From assembly GCF_024505145.1 (NCBI RefSeq), contig NZ_JANIAA010000025.1, positions 1 through 64,000 on the forward strand: 64,000 nt of DNA. Direction: 5' to 3'. Below the pieces are notes generated by a model. That model searched no databases and was not told the origin of the DNA. It saw only the letters and a list, made by a program, of their open reading frames with translations. This document shows positions 23,875 through 31,677 of the stretch, in pieces (the stretch's first letter is position 1; each line of letters begins with the position of its first letter). The stretch comes from Streptomyces rugosispiralis. GTDB lineage: Bacteria > Actinomycetota > Actinomycetes > Streptomycetales > Streptomycetaceae. The position numbers were made by a program, and so were the translations under genes.

Positions 23875-25173
23875 GTGTCGGAACAGCCCCGTGACAGCTC
23901 CGCTCCCACCCTCTTCACCTGGGAGTTCGCCAGCGATCCATACCCGGCGTACGCCTGGCTACGCGAACACGCCCCGGTGCACCGGACCACGCTCCCCAGC
24001 GGTGTGGACGCCTGGCTGGTGACCCGTTACGCCGACGCCAGGAAGGCGCTGGCCGATCCCCGGCTCTCGAAGAACCCCCAGCGGCACAGCGCGGCGGCCC
24101 ACGCCAAGGGCAAGGTGGGCATCCCGGGCGAACGCCGTGCCGAGCTGATGACACATCTGCTCAATATCGATCCCCCCGACCACACCCGGCTGCGGCGGCT
24201 GGTGTCGACGGCGTTCACCCCGCGCCGGGTGGCCGCGTTCGCCCCCCGGGTGCGGACCCTCACCGATCAGCTCATCGACGCCTTCGAAGAGAGGGGAGAG
24301 GCGGATCTCATCCATGAGTTCGCCTTTCCCCTCCCCATCTACGCCATCTGCGATCTGCTCGGGGTGCCGCGCGAGGACCAGGACGACTTCCGGGACTGGG
24401 CGGGCGCGATGATCCGGCACGGCGGGGGCCCGCGCGGTGGTGTGGCCCGTGCCGTGAAGCGGATCCGGGCGTATCTGGGCGAGCTGATCCACCGCAAGCG
24501 CCTGGAGCTCGCGGAGCGGAGGGAAGGACGCGGAGAAGAAGGAGAAGAAGAGGACGGGGAGGACCTGATCTCCGGCCTGATCCGGGCCGGAGATCACGGG
24601 GAGCACCTCACCGAGAACGAGGCCGCGGCCATGGCCTTCATCCTTCTCTTCGCCGGCTTCGAGACGACCGTCAATCTCATCGGCAACGGCGTCTACGCGC
24701 TGCTGCGCCATCCGGAGCAGCGCGCCCTCATGCAGCGGGCCCTGGAAGAAGGGGACGAGCGGCTGCTCGCCGCCGGGGTCGAGGAGCTGCTCCGCTACGA
24801 CGGTCCCGTGGAGATCGCCACCTGGCGGTTCGCCACCGAGCCGCTCACCCTCGCCGGGCAGCGGATCGCCGAGGGGGAGCCGGTGCTGGTGGTGCTCGCC
24901 GCGGCCGACCGGGACCCCGAGCGGTTCGCGGAGCCGGACGTGCTCGATCTCACCCGCCGGGACAACCAGCACCTCGGCTACGGCCACGGCATCCATTACT
25001 GTCTGGGCGCCCCGCTGGCCCGGCTGGAGGCCCGGACCGCGATCGCCACCCTGCTGCGGCGGCTGCCCGGACTGCGGCTCGCGGAGGATCCGGAGGATCT
25101 GCGGTGGCGCGGCGGGCTCATCATGCGCGGGCTGCGCACGCTCCCGGTGACCTGGAATTCCGCGGACGGCTGA
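23875..25173 (+). CDS. Cytochrome P450, canonical (CYP107-like)
   Basis: A 432-residue soluble class I P450. All hallmarks are intact: I-helix FAGFETT, K-helix EELLR (EXXR), and heme loop LGYGHGIHYCLGAPLARLEA (Cys376). Sequence style (FASDPYPAYAWLREHAPVH; HTRLRRLV) fits the CYP107 group, which oxidises macrolides, fatty acids or xenobiotics. A Glu-rich insert (EGRGEEGEEEDGED, about residue 220) lengthens the F-H region. GTG 23875 is chosen because the upstream frame is AT-rich and would add a non-family hydrophobic leader. No ferredoxin gene is next to it. It might act on prenylindole from the nearby operon, but nothing shows this. Confidence 0.88.
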   Translation: MSEQPRDSSAPTLFTWEFASDPYPAYAWLREHAPVHRTTLPSGVDAWLVTRYADARKALADPRLSKNPQRHSAAAHAKGKVGIPGERRAELMTHLLNIDPPDHTRLRRLVSTAFTPRRVAAFAPRVRTLTDQLIDAFEERGEADLIHEFAFPLPIYAICDLLGVPREDQDDFRDWAGAMIRHGGGPRGGVARAVKRIRAYLGELIHRKRLELAERREGRGEEGEEEDGEDLISGLIRAGDHGEHLTENEAAAMAFILLFAGFETTVNLIGNGVYALLRHPEQRALMQRALEEGDERLLAAGVEELLRYDGPVEIATWRFATEPLTLAGQRIAEGEPVLVVLAAADRDPERFAEPDVLDLTRRDNQHLGYGHGIHYCLGAPLARLEARTAIATLLRRLPGLRLAEDPEDLRWRGGLIMRGLRTLPVTWNSADG

Positions 25174-25319
25174 GCCCTCTGAAGTGGGCGGCCGGGGCCC
25201 CAAGCCCCGTACAGCCGGACATACGTGACGAATGATCAGCCGTGTGACCTTGGCGTGACCTGGGATACATCGCCTTGTGATGATCGAGGGCCCTCGCTAT
25301 GTTCACCGGCAAACCTTGT

Positions 25320-25343
25320 CGCCATAGCGCCATAGCGCCATAG
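25320..25343 (+). repeat. Three 8-bp tandem repeats (CGCCATAG) abutting an rpf ribosome-binding site
   Basis: CGCCATAG occurs three times without gaps, and the last copy runs into the TAGGAGAGG ribosome-binding site of the first rpf gene. An inverted partial copy (CGCTATG) lies 25 bases upstream. Upstream again (25235-25260) is a direct repeat of GTGACCT spaced 11 bases, possibly a regulator site. Confidence 0.55.
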
Positions 25344-25357
25344 GAGAGGTCAATCGC

Positions 25358-26389
25358 ATGCGTTCCGGTAATGGTCGACACCGTCGCCCCCGTCAGGCCC
25401 CGGCCATCATCGTCGCGGCGGGGGTCACGGGAGCGGGCCTCGCCATGCCCCTCTTCGGGGCGGCCGGCGCACAGGCCGCCCAGACCGCCACATGGGATCA
25501 CGTCGCCGAGTGCGAGAGCGGCGGTATGTGGAGCGCCAACGAGGGCAACGGCTTCTACGGCGGGCTCCAGCTGACCCTCGACATGTGGAAGAAGTACGGC
25601 GGCACGGAGTACGCCCCGCGCCCCGACCTCGCCAGCCGCTCCCAGCAGATATCCGTCGCCGAGGCGATCCTCGGCGACCGTGGCCCCGACGCCTGGCCGA
25701 GCTGTGCGCTGGGCGCCGGGCTCACCGACGGCGGCGGCGCCCCCGATGTGGACCCCGGCAGCACGGCCACCCCGGACCAGGGGACGGGCCGCGGCGGGGA
25801 CGACCCGGGGGACCGGGGGCGGGACGGCTCCTCCTCGGACGCGGACGGCTCGGGTGCGTCCGGCGACGCCGACAAGTCGGACGCGCCGGATGCGTCCGGT
25901 TCGGCAGAGGACCCGGAGGCGCCCCACACCTCCAAGTCCCCCGACGGGCTGGACGGCTCCGCCTCGGACGACCCGGCCTCGGACGGTTCGGATTCGGACG
26001 GTTCGGATTCGGGCCGTTCCTCGGACTCGGGCGGCTCCTCGGCGTCCGACGGCTCCAAGACCCCCTCGGCGGACCCCTCCGCCGACCCGTCGCCCTCCGG
26101 CCGTCACCGCGGCTCCCCGGACGCCGGGGAGCGGACCGACGACGGCGACGCCGGGAGCGGGCGGCCCTCCGGGCGCCATGCCTCGCGTGGCGGGTCGGAC
26201 CGCGACGATGGCTCCACGGGCGACGATTACACTGTTCGCCCCGGTGACAACCTGTCAGGGATCGCCGAGCACCAGAATGTGGCCCGGGGTTGGGAAGGGC
26301 TCTACGAATCCAACGAGGACCTCATCGGGGCCGACCCCGACCTGATCATCCCTGGTCAGCGACTTGACCTCACCATCAGGGAGCAGTGA
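25358..26389 (+). CDS. Resuscitation-promoting factor with LysM (RpfB-type)
   Basis: A secreted muralytic enzyme of 343 residues: signal peptide (1-41, cleavage near AQAA), lysozyme-like Rpf domain (about 43-118) with catalytic Glu in VAECESGG, a long acidic Asp/Ser/Gly-rich disordered linker (about 125-285), and a C-terminal LysM domain (YTVRPGDNLSGIAEHQNV...IIPGQRLDL). It probably cleaves peptidoglycan during spore germination or growth. It matches what I recall as S. coelicolor RpfB, upstream of rpfA. Unlike the next gene, its leader has no riboswitch. Confidence 0.92.
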   Translation: MRSGNGRHRRPRQAPAIIVAAGVTGAGLAMPLFGAAGAQAAQTATWDHVAECESGGMWSANEGNGFYGGLQLTLDMWKKYGGTEYAPRPDLASRSQQISVAEAILGDRGPDAWPSCALGAGLTDGGGAPDVDPGSTATPDQGTGRGGDDPGDRGRDGSSSDADGSGASGDADKSDAPDASGSAEDPEAPHTSKSPDGLDGSASDDPASDGSDSDGSDSGRSSDSGGSSASDGSKTPSADPSADPSPSGRHRGSPDAGERTDDGDAGSGRPSGRHASRGGSDRDDGSTGDDYTVRPGDNLSGIAEHQNVARGWEGLYESNEDLIGADPDLIIPGQRLDLTIREQ

Positions 26390-26473
26390 TTCGGGGGGAA
26401 TTGCCCGATCTGGCCCCAGTGAGACATACATCTCGTCACATTTTCCGGGGCGCACCTCGTGTCCGATCCCTCC

Positions 26474-26510
26474 TCACCCGGCCCTACCTGCGTCGATGTG
26501 GGCCGGGTGA
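26474..26510 (+). terminator. Hairpin downstream of the first rpf gene
   Basis: TCACCCGGCCC pairs perfectly with GGGCCGGGTGA across a 15-base loop. No T-run follows. It separates the first rpf gene from the rpfA promoter region. Confidence 0.6.
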
Positions 26511-26611
26511 GATCAATTACAGCCCCATTCGCTGCCCTTGGGGTGTTTGAACGTTCTTGGAAGGTGTGTTTAACGTCTTTCCGCTCGCCACCGCGGGCAC
26601 CGTCGATCGTC

Positions 26612-26797
26612 ACGCCGAATCCTGCCGGCGGTCGGGGGGAACCGACGCGTCAGCGCCGAAGGCAGGAGCGGGGGACCCAAGGTAGGTGCCGAATGGCCTG
26701 TGGAAACGGGCTCGTCGGCTAGGGGTGAAGCCGGGAGCGACCATCGCGACCGGCCGGGCAACTCACGTCCGAACCCGACAGCTCACCTCGTAGGCGT
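26612..26797 (+). promoter_or_regulatory. Cyclic di-AMP riboswitch (ydaO/yuaA class) controlling rpfA
   Basis: The conserved ydaO aptamer elements occur in order: GCCGAATCCTG, GGGGGAACCGA, GGGGTGAAGCCGGG, GGGCAACTC, GAACCCGACAGCT and ACCTCGTAGGC. P1 would form from ACGCC (26612-26616) with GGCGT (26793-26797). The class binds c-di-AMP and is known to repress cell-wall hydrolase genes, including rpfA in S. coelicolor. Here P1 ends 20 bases before the rpfA ATG and 5 bases before GAGGAA, so control of the ribosome-binding site is possible; I see no separate terminator hairpin. Confidence 0.92.
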
Positions 26798-26817
26798 CGG
26801 TGAGGAAACGAACCAAA

Positions 26818-27525
26818 ATGCTCAAGTCCAACGGGAAGCACCGCCGCCCCTCCAAGGCCACCCGTATCGCCGCGCTCACCGGTCTCGCCGGTGCCGCCGT
26901 GGCGGCACCGCTCATCGGGGCGACCTCCGCCTCCGCGGCCACCACCTCGCAGTGGGACCAGGTCGCGCAGTGCGAGTCCGGTGGCAACTGGTCGATCAAC
27001 ACCGGCAACGGCTACTTCGGCGGCCTGCAGTTCTCGAGCTCCACCTGGGCCGCCTACGGCGGCACGGCCTACGCCTCCACCGCGGACAAGGCCAGCAAGG
27101 CCCAGCAGATCCAGATCGCCGAGAAGGTCCTGGGCAGCCAGGGCAAGGGCGCCTGGCCGGTCTGCGGCAAGGGTCTGACCTCCGGCGGCGCCCCGTCCGC
27201 CCCGTCCGCGCCGTCCGCGCCCTCCGGTTCGCAGGACCAGTCCTCGACGACCACCAAGTCGGCCCCGGCCGCCCAGCCGGCCCAGCCGAAGGCCCAGCCC
27301 AAGGCGCAGCCGCACACCGCGCCCGAGCACGCCGCGCGGCACCAGGCCCGTGGTCCGATCAAGAAGGGTGACGGCGAGTACAAGGTCAAGTCCGGCGACA
27401 CCCTCGGCAAGATCGCCAAGGCCCACGACGTCAAGGGCGGCTGGAAGAAGGTCTTCGAGCTGAACAAGGACATCGTGGAGCAGGCCGACCTGATCTTCCC
27501 GGGCCAGCAGCTGCACCTCCGCTGA
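26818..27525 (+). CDS. rpfA: Resuscitation-promoting factor RpfA
   Basis: A secreted peptidoglycan-cleaving enzyme of 235 residues: signal peptide (1-41, SASAA), Rpf domain with catalytic Glu in VAQCESGGNW, a short linker with APSAPSAPSAPS and QPKAQPKAQP repeats, and a C-terminal LysM (YKVKSGDTLGKIAKAHDV...LIFPGQQLHLR). GTG 26800 is rejected as start because it abuts the riboswitch; ATG 26818 gives the normal signal peptide. It is controlled by the c-di-AMP riboswitch just upstream. cAMP-Crp control of rpfA is reported in S. coelicolor; GTGAGATCAATTAC at 26507 is a one-mismatch fit to GTGA-N6-TCAC and a weak candidate site. Confidence 0.95.
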   Translation: MLKSNGKHRRPSKATRIAALTGLAGAAVAAPLIGATSASAATTSQWDQVAQCESGGNWSINTGNGYFGGLQFSSSTWAAYGGTAYASTADKASKAQQIQIAEKVLGSQGKGAWPVCGKGLTSGGAPSAPSAPSAPSGSQDQSSTTTKSAPAAQPAQPKAQPKAQPHTAPEHAARHQARGPIKKGDGEYKVKSGDTLGKIAKAHDVKGGWKKVFELNKDIVEQADLIFPGQQLHLR

Positions 27526-27527
27526 GC

Positions 27528-27599
27528 CACGGTCACGGCCACGGCCACGGCCACGGCCACGGTCACGGCCACGGTCACGGCCACGGCCACGGTCACGGT
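27528..27599 (+). repeat. Twelve tandem hexamers CACGGY directly after rpfA
   Basis: Twelve uninterrupted copies of CACGGC or CACGGT start two bases after the rpfA stop codon. In one frame they would read (His-Gly)n, but no start or open gene uses it. This is a simple-sequence tract prone to slippage, in the rpfA 3' end. Confidence 0.85.
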
Positions 27600-27711
27600 C
27601 TGAGGACTCCTCCCGAGTGCCTCTCCCGGGGCCGGCCCCCGAGAACGAGCCCCGGCCGGGCGTGCCGCCCCTATGGCGCGCCCCGCCGGGGCTTTCCCAA
27701 TGCATAAGAAA

Positions 27712-27730
27712 TCTGGATTTTTAATCCAGA
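27712..27730. promoter_or_regulatory. AT-rich inverted repeat upstream of enolase
   Basis: TCTGGATT-TTT-AATCCAGA is a perfect 8-bp dyad about 115 bases before the enolase start, followed by another ATCTGG half-site at 27731. It stands out in a GC-rich region and may be an operator or hairpin in the eno promoter region. Confidence 0.45.
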
Positions 27731-27843
27731 ATCTGGCTTTTTGCGTCGCGCCCCTGTCTCGTGGGGCGGGCGAACGCGGGGCGCAGCCCTCCCGGCCCGT
27801 TAGGCTCGTGCTGCTACCGCAGACCCATACGAAGGAGAACCTC

Positions 27844-29124
27844 GTGCCGTCCATCGACGTCGTCGTAGCTCGCGAGATCCTCGACTCGCGAGGCAACCCC
27901 ACGGTCGAGGTCGAGGTTGGCCTCGACGACGGCAGCACCGGCCGTGCCGCCGTGCCGTCCGGCGCCTCCACCGGCGCCTTCGAGGCCCTCGAGCTCCGTG
28001 ACGGCGACAAGAACCGCTACAACGGCAAGGGCGTGGAGAAGGCCGTCCTCGCCGTGATCGAGCAGATCGGCCCCGAGCTGGTCGGCTATGACGCCACCGA
28101 GCAGCGGCTGATCGACCAGGCGATGTTCGACCTGGACGCCACCCCGGACAAGTCCTCGCTCGGTGCCAACGCGATCCTCGGCGTCTCCCTCGCCGTCGCG
28201 CACGCCGCCTCCGAGGCGTCCGACCTCCCCCTCTTCCGTTACCTCGGCGGCCCGAACGCCCATCTGCTGCCGGTGCCGATGATGAACATCCTCAACGGCG
28301 GTTCGCACGCCGACTCCAATGTGGACATCCAGGAGTTCATGATCGCGCCCGTGGGCGCGGAGTCCTTCTCCGAGGCCCTGCGCTGGGGCGCCGAGGTCTA
28401 CCACACCCTGAAGTCCGTGCTGAAGGAGCGCGGTCTGTCCACCGGCCTCGGCGACGAGGGCGGCTTCGCGCCGAACCTCGGCTCCAACCGCGAGGCCCTC
28501 GACCTGATCCTCGAGGCGGTCAAGAAGGCCGGCTACCAGCCGGGCCAGGACATCGCGCTCGCGCTGGACGTCGCCGCCTCCGAGTTCTACAAGGACGGCA
28601 CGTACCAGTTCGAGGGCCAGTCCCGCTCCGCCGCCGAGATGACCTCGTACTACGCCGAGCTGGTCGCCGCGTACCCGCTGGTCTCCATCGAGGACCCGCT
28701 GAACGAGGAGGACTGGGACGGCTGGAAGACCATCACCGAGCAGCTCGGCGACAAGGTCCAGCTGGTCGGCGACGACCTCTTCGTCACCAACCCCGAGCGG
28801 CTGTCCCGCGGTATCGACAGCGACACCGCGAACGCCCTGCTGGTCAAGGTCAACCAGATCGGCTCGCTGACCGAGACCCTCGACGCGGTCGAGCTGGCCC
28901 AGCGCAGCGGCTACAAGTGCATGATGTCGCACCGCTCCGGTGAGACCGAGGACGTCACCATCGCCGACCTGGCCGTCGCCACCAACTGCGGTCAGATCAA
29001 GACCGGCGCCCCGGCCCGCTCCGAGCGGGTGGCCAAGTACAACCAGCTGCTGCGCATCGAGGAGATCCTCGACGACGCCGCGGTGTACGCGGGCCGTTCC
29101 GCCTTCCCGCGCTTCAAGGGCTGA
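27844..29124 (+). CDS. eno: Enolase
   Basis: Converts 2-phosphoglycerate to phosphoenolpyruvate in glycolysis; cytosolic. The 426-residue length is normal. Signatures include REILDSRGNPTVEVEV at the start, the flexible-loop region SGASTGAFEALELRD, metal and substrate residues in LALDVAASEF and SIEDPLNEED, and the family pattern SHRSGETEDVTIADL near the C-terminus. AAGGAG lies seven bases before the GTG start, and the upstream in-frame extension is untypical. Codon use is strongly biased, as expected for a highly expressed gene. The DivIC-like, DUF501 and Ppx genes follow on the same strand after a terminator-like hairpin. Confidence 0.98.
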   Translation: MPSIDVVVAREILDSRGNPTVEVEVGLDDGSTGRAAVPSGASTGAFEALELRDGDKNRYNGKGVEKAVLAVIEQIGPELVGYDATEQRLIDQAMFDLDATPDKSSLGANAILGVSLAVAHAASEASDLPLFRYLGGPNAHLLPVPMMNILNGGSHADSNVDIQEFMIAPVGAESFSEALRWGAEVYHTLKSVLKERGLSTGLGDEGGFAPNLGSNREALDLILEAVKKAGYQPGQDIALALDVAASEFYKDGTYQFEGQSRSAAEMTSYYAELVAAYPLVSIEDPLNEEDWDGWKTITEQLGDKVQLVGDDLFVTNPERLSRGIDSDTANALLVKVNQIGSLTETLDAVELAQRSGYKCMMSHRSGETEDVTIADLAVATNCGQIKTGAPARSERVAKYNQLLRIEEILDDAAVYAGRSAFPRFKG

Positions 29125-29142
29125 GCGGACACGTCTGACGCC

Positions 29143-29179
29143 CGTCCCCGGCCGCGGTCCCGTACCGTGGCCGGGGACG
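29143..29179 (+). terminator. Hairpin after eno
   Basis: CGTCCCCGGCC pairs with GGCCGGGGACG; the stem extends inward with mismatches (GCGGT with ACCGT) around the loop. It lies 19 bases after the enolase stop codon. Confidence 0.75.
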
Positions 29180-29228
29180 GCGTCGCTCGACGGCGTTACC
29201 CAAGCGAAGTCACCACCGGGGAGGCGAC

Positions 29229-29711
29229 GTGCCGGCGGATCGGGAACGGTTCTCCACCGCGACCAGGCTCAAGGCGCTCGGCGAGCACGCCGCCGCCCGG
29301 GTCTACCGCGTGCGCACCAAGCGCCGCCGCGGCCGGCTGACCGGCCGGGCCGCCCTGCTCGCGCTGGTCGTCTGCTCCCTCGTCGTGGCGCTCGCCTACC
29401 CGATGCGGCAGTACATCTCCCAGCGCTCCGACATCGCCGAGCAGCGGCACGAGGCCCAGCGGGCCCGCGAGGACGTGAAGAAGCTGCGGGAGCGGAAGGC
29501 CCGGCTGCGCGACCCCGCCTACACCGAGCAGCAGGCCCGGGAGCGGCTGCACTTCCTGATGCCGGGGGAGACCGGCTACAGCGTGGTGGACGGCGCCGGC
29601 GCCGGCGAGCACTCCACCGACCAGGGCGCGGCCGGCCGCCCCTGGTACACCAACCTCTGGGACGCCGTGGACACGGCGGACGCGGCGGGGGCGGGCAGTG
29701 CGCGCCGCTGA
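29229..29711 (+). CDS. FtsB/DivIC-type septum formation initiator
   Basis: A single-pass cell-division protein of 160 residues that would join the FtsQ-FtsL-FtsB complex. It has a basic cytoplasmic N-terminus (TKRRRGRLTG), one membrane helix (about residues 41-60), a coiled coil (66-100, SDIAEQRHEAQRAREDVKKLRERKARL) and the conserved DPAYTEQQARERLHFLMPGETGY. The C-terminal 40 residues are low complexity. GGGGAGG lies close before the GTG start. The eno-divIC-DUF501-ppx order is conserved across Actinobacteria. Confidence 0.92.
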   Translation: MPADRERFSTATRLKALGEHAAARVYRVRTKRRRGRLTGRAALLALVVCSLVVALAYPMRQYISQRSDIAEQRHEAQRAREDVKKLRERKARLRDPAYTEQQARERLHFLMPGETGYSVVDGAGAGEHSTDQGAAGRPWYTNLWDAVDTADAAGAGSARR

Positions 29712-29774
29712 GGCGCCGCGCTCCGGCCGCACCCGGCGTTCGAATCGAAACGAAGAAGAAGAACTTTCCCACTC

Positions 29775-30323
29775 ATGGATACGCCCCCGCCCCAGACGGA
29801 GCCCACCGCGCCCACCGACGCGGACATCCACGCCGTACGGGAGCAGCTGAACCGCGTGCCCCGGGGCCTGCGTGCGATCGCGCACCGCTGCCCCTGCGGC
29901 AATCCGGACGTCGTGGAGACCGCGCCGCGGCTCGAGGACGGTACGCCCTTCCCCACCCTCTACTACCTGACCTGTCCGCGCGCCGCGTCCGCGATCGGCA
30001 CGCTGGAGGCCGAGGGCGTGATGAAGGAGATGACGGCCCGGCTGGGCGGCGACCCCGAGCTGGCCGCCGCATACCGGGCCGCCCACGAGGACTACATCGC
30101 GCGCCGCGACACCGTCGAGGTGCTCCAGGGCTTCCCCAGCGCGGGCGGGATGCCGGACCGGGTGAAGTGCCTGCATGTGCTGGTGGCCCACTCCCTCGCG
30201 GCCGGCCCCGGGGTCAATCCGCTCGGGGACGAGGCGATCGCGATGCTGCCGGAGTGGTGGCGCAAGGGCCCGTGCGTGAGCCCCTGCGGGACCGAGGACC
30301 CGAGCCGGGGGGAGGGCGCATGA
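29775..30323 (+). CDS. DUF501 protein
   Basis: A 182-residue conserved actinobacterial protein of unknown function. DUF501 signatures are visible: RGLRAIAHRCPCGNPDVVETAPRLEDGTPFPTLYYLTCPRA with conserved cysteines that could bind metal, GVMKEM, and GMPDRVKCLHVLVAHSLAAGPGVNPLGDEA. The start codon of the phosphatase gene overlaps its stop (ATGA), so the pair is translationally coupled. Confidence 0.9.
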   Translation: MDTPPPQTEPTAPTDADIHAVREQLNRVPRGLRAIAHRCPCGNPDVVETAPRLEDGTPFPTLYYLTCPRAASAIGTLEAEGVMKEMTARLGGDPELAAAYRAAHEDYIARRDTVEVLQGFPSAGGMPDRVKCLHVLVAHSLAAGPGVNPLGDEAIAMLPEWWRKGPCVSPCGTEDPSRGEGA

Positions 30324-31282
30324 CCCGCGTCGCCGCCGTGGACTGCGGCACCAACTCGATCCGGCTCCTGGTGGCGGACGTCGATCCGGCCACCGGGGAG
30401 CTGATTGAGCTCGACCGCCGGATGAAGATCGTCCGGCTGGGCCAGGGCGTGGACCGCACGGGCCGGCTCGCGCCCGAGGCGCTGGAGCGCACCTTCGCCG
30501 CCTGCCGTGAGTACGCGGGGGTCGTGCGTGAGCTGGGCGCCGAGCGCGTCCGCTTCGTGGCCACCTCCGCCTCCCGGGACGCCGAGAACCGCGGCGAGTT
30601 CGTGCGCGGGGTCATGGAGATCCTGGGCGTGGAGCCCGAGGTGATCACCGGGGACCAGGAGGCGGAGTTCTCCTTCACCGGGGCCACCAAGGAGCTCACC
30701 GGCCATGACCATGTGGCCGGGCCGTATCTGGTGGTGGACATCGGCGGCGGTTCGACGGAGTTCGTCGAGGGCGGCGACGAGGTGCGGGCGGCCCGCAGCG
30801 TCGACATCGGCTGTGTGCGGCTGACGGAGCGGCATCTCATCGTCAAGGGTCAAGTGACCGATCCGCCAACGGCCGGTCAGATCAGTGCCATCAAAGCGGA
30901 TATCGGCCGGGCGCTGGACCTGGCCGGGGAAACCGTGCCCCTGACCGGGGTCTGCCGCCCGGACGGGGGCGGGCACACCCTGGTCGGGCTGGCCGGTTCG
31001 GTCACCACCATCGCCGCCATCGCGCTGGGGCTGGCGGAGTACGACCCGGCCGCCATCCATCACGCGAGGATTCGAGCCGATCACGTCGACGAGATCGTGG
31101 GCAAGCTGCTGACCTCGACTCATACCGAACGGGCGGCCCTCGGGGCGATGCATCCGGGCCGCGTCGACGTGATCGCGGCGGGCGCCCTCGTGCTCCTTTC
31201 GATCATGGAAAGGACCGGCGCCGAGGAGGTTGTGGTGAGCGAACACGACATCCTCGACGGCATCGCGTGGAGCATCGCCTGA
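30320..31282 (+). CDS. Ppx/GppA-family exopolyphosphatase
   Basis: A 320-residue sugar-kinase/actin-fold phosphatase that hydrolyses polyphosphate or pppGpp. It has the N-terminal VAAVDCGTNSIRLLVAD, phosphate-binding TSASRDAENR, catalytic Glu in TGDQEAEFSF, and VVDIGGGSTEFV; it ends with LVGLAGSVTTIAAI and VSEHDILDGIAW. It has the short two-domain form without an HD domain, like mycobacterial Ppx1. It overlaps DUF501 by four bases. Confidence 0.92.
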   Translation: MTRVAAVDCGTNSIRLLVADVDPATGELIELDRRMKIVRLGQGVDRTGRLAPEALERTFAACREYAGVVRELGAERVRFVATSASRDAENRGEFVRGVMEILGVEPEVITGDQEAEFSFTGATKELTGHDHVAGPYLVVDIGGGSTEFVEGGDEVRAARSVDIGCVRLTERHLIVKGQVTDPPTAGQISAIKADIGRALDLAGETVPLTGVCRPDGGGHTLVGLAGSVTTIAAIALGLAEYDPAAIHHARIRADHVDEIVGKLLTSTHTERAALGAMHPGRVDVIAAGALVLLSIMERTGAEEVVVSEHDILDGIAWSIA

Positions 31283-31677
31283 GCGGGATCGATAGCGTAT
31301 GAGCGGCTGCGGAGGGCTCCTCGGGGGCCTTTCGCTGATGGCCGCCAAAAGAGTTCGTGAAATCCTTCACATGAAAAAATTGCCTGGTGGCCGCCTTCTG
31401 TGGCGCACCCGACCCTCTTTTGGTGATGGTGTTCAACAAGTGGCGGATCATGGACCGGGTCGTCCGGTGGCGACAGGCCGGCCGGGAACCTCGTGGTCTA
31501 CTCCCGCGTTCAACGACTGTCGCTGCTCAGAGCGCTGGGAACGTCTTGATCCGCTTACTGGTTCCCCCGCGGAACTATGGCGTCGATCACGGGGGCGCCG
31601 GAGTGTAGCAGATACCCCCACATTGCTTGTGAAGGGGCTCACGAGGTCCCCCCCATGGGGTGCTGGATACTCGAATC
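31283..31677. other. 395-base intergenic region before ndh
   Basis: No convincing gene. The stretch 31340-31440 is less GC-rich (CACATGAAAAAATTGCC; CTTTTGGTGATGG). It must hold the ndh promoter. No ribosome-binding site is visible before the ndh ATG, so a leaderless transcript starting at or near 31678 is possible; GGATAC at 31665-31670 is placed where a -10 would be, but the match to consensus is weak. Confidence 0.4.

Noticed and set aside
26800..26817. GTG start for rpfA at 26800
   Set aside because: It would begin three bases after the riboswitch P1 stem; ATG 26818 gives a normal signal peptide.
27528..27599. Possible (His-Gly)n peptide gene
   Set aside because: No start codon or ribosome-binding site in that frame.
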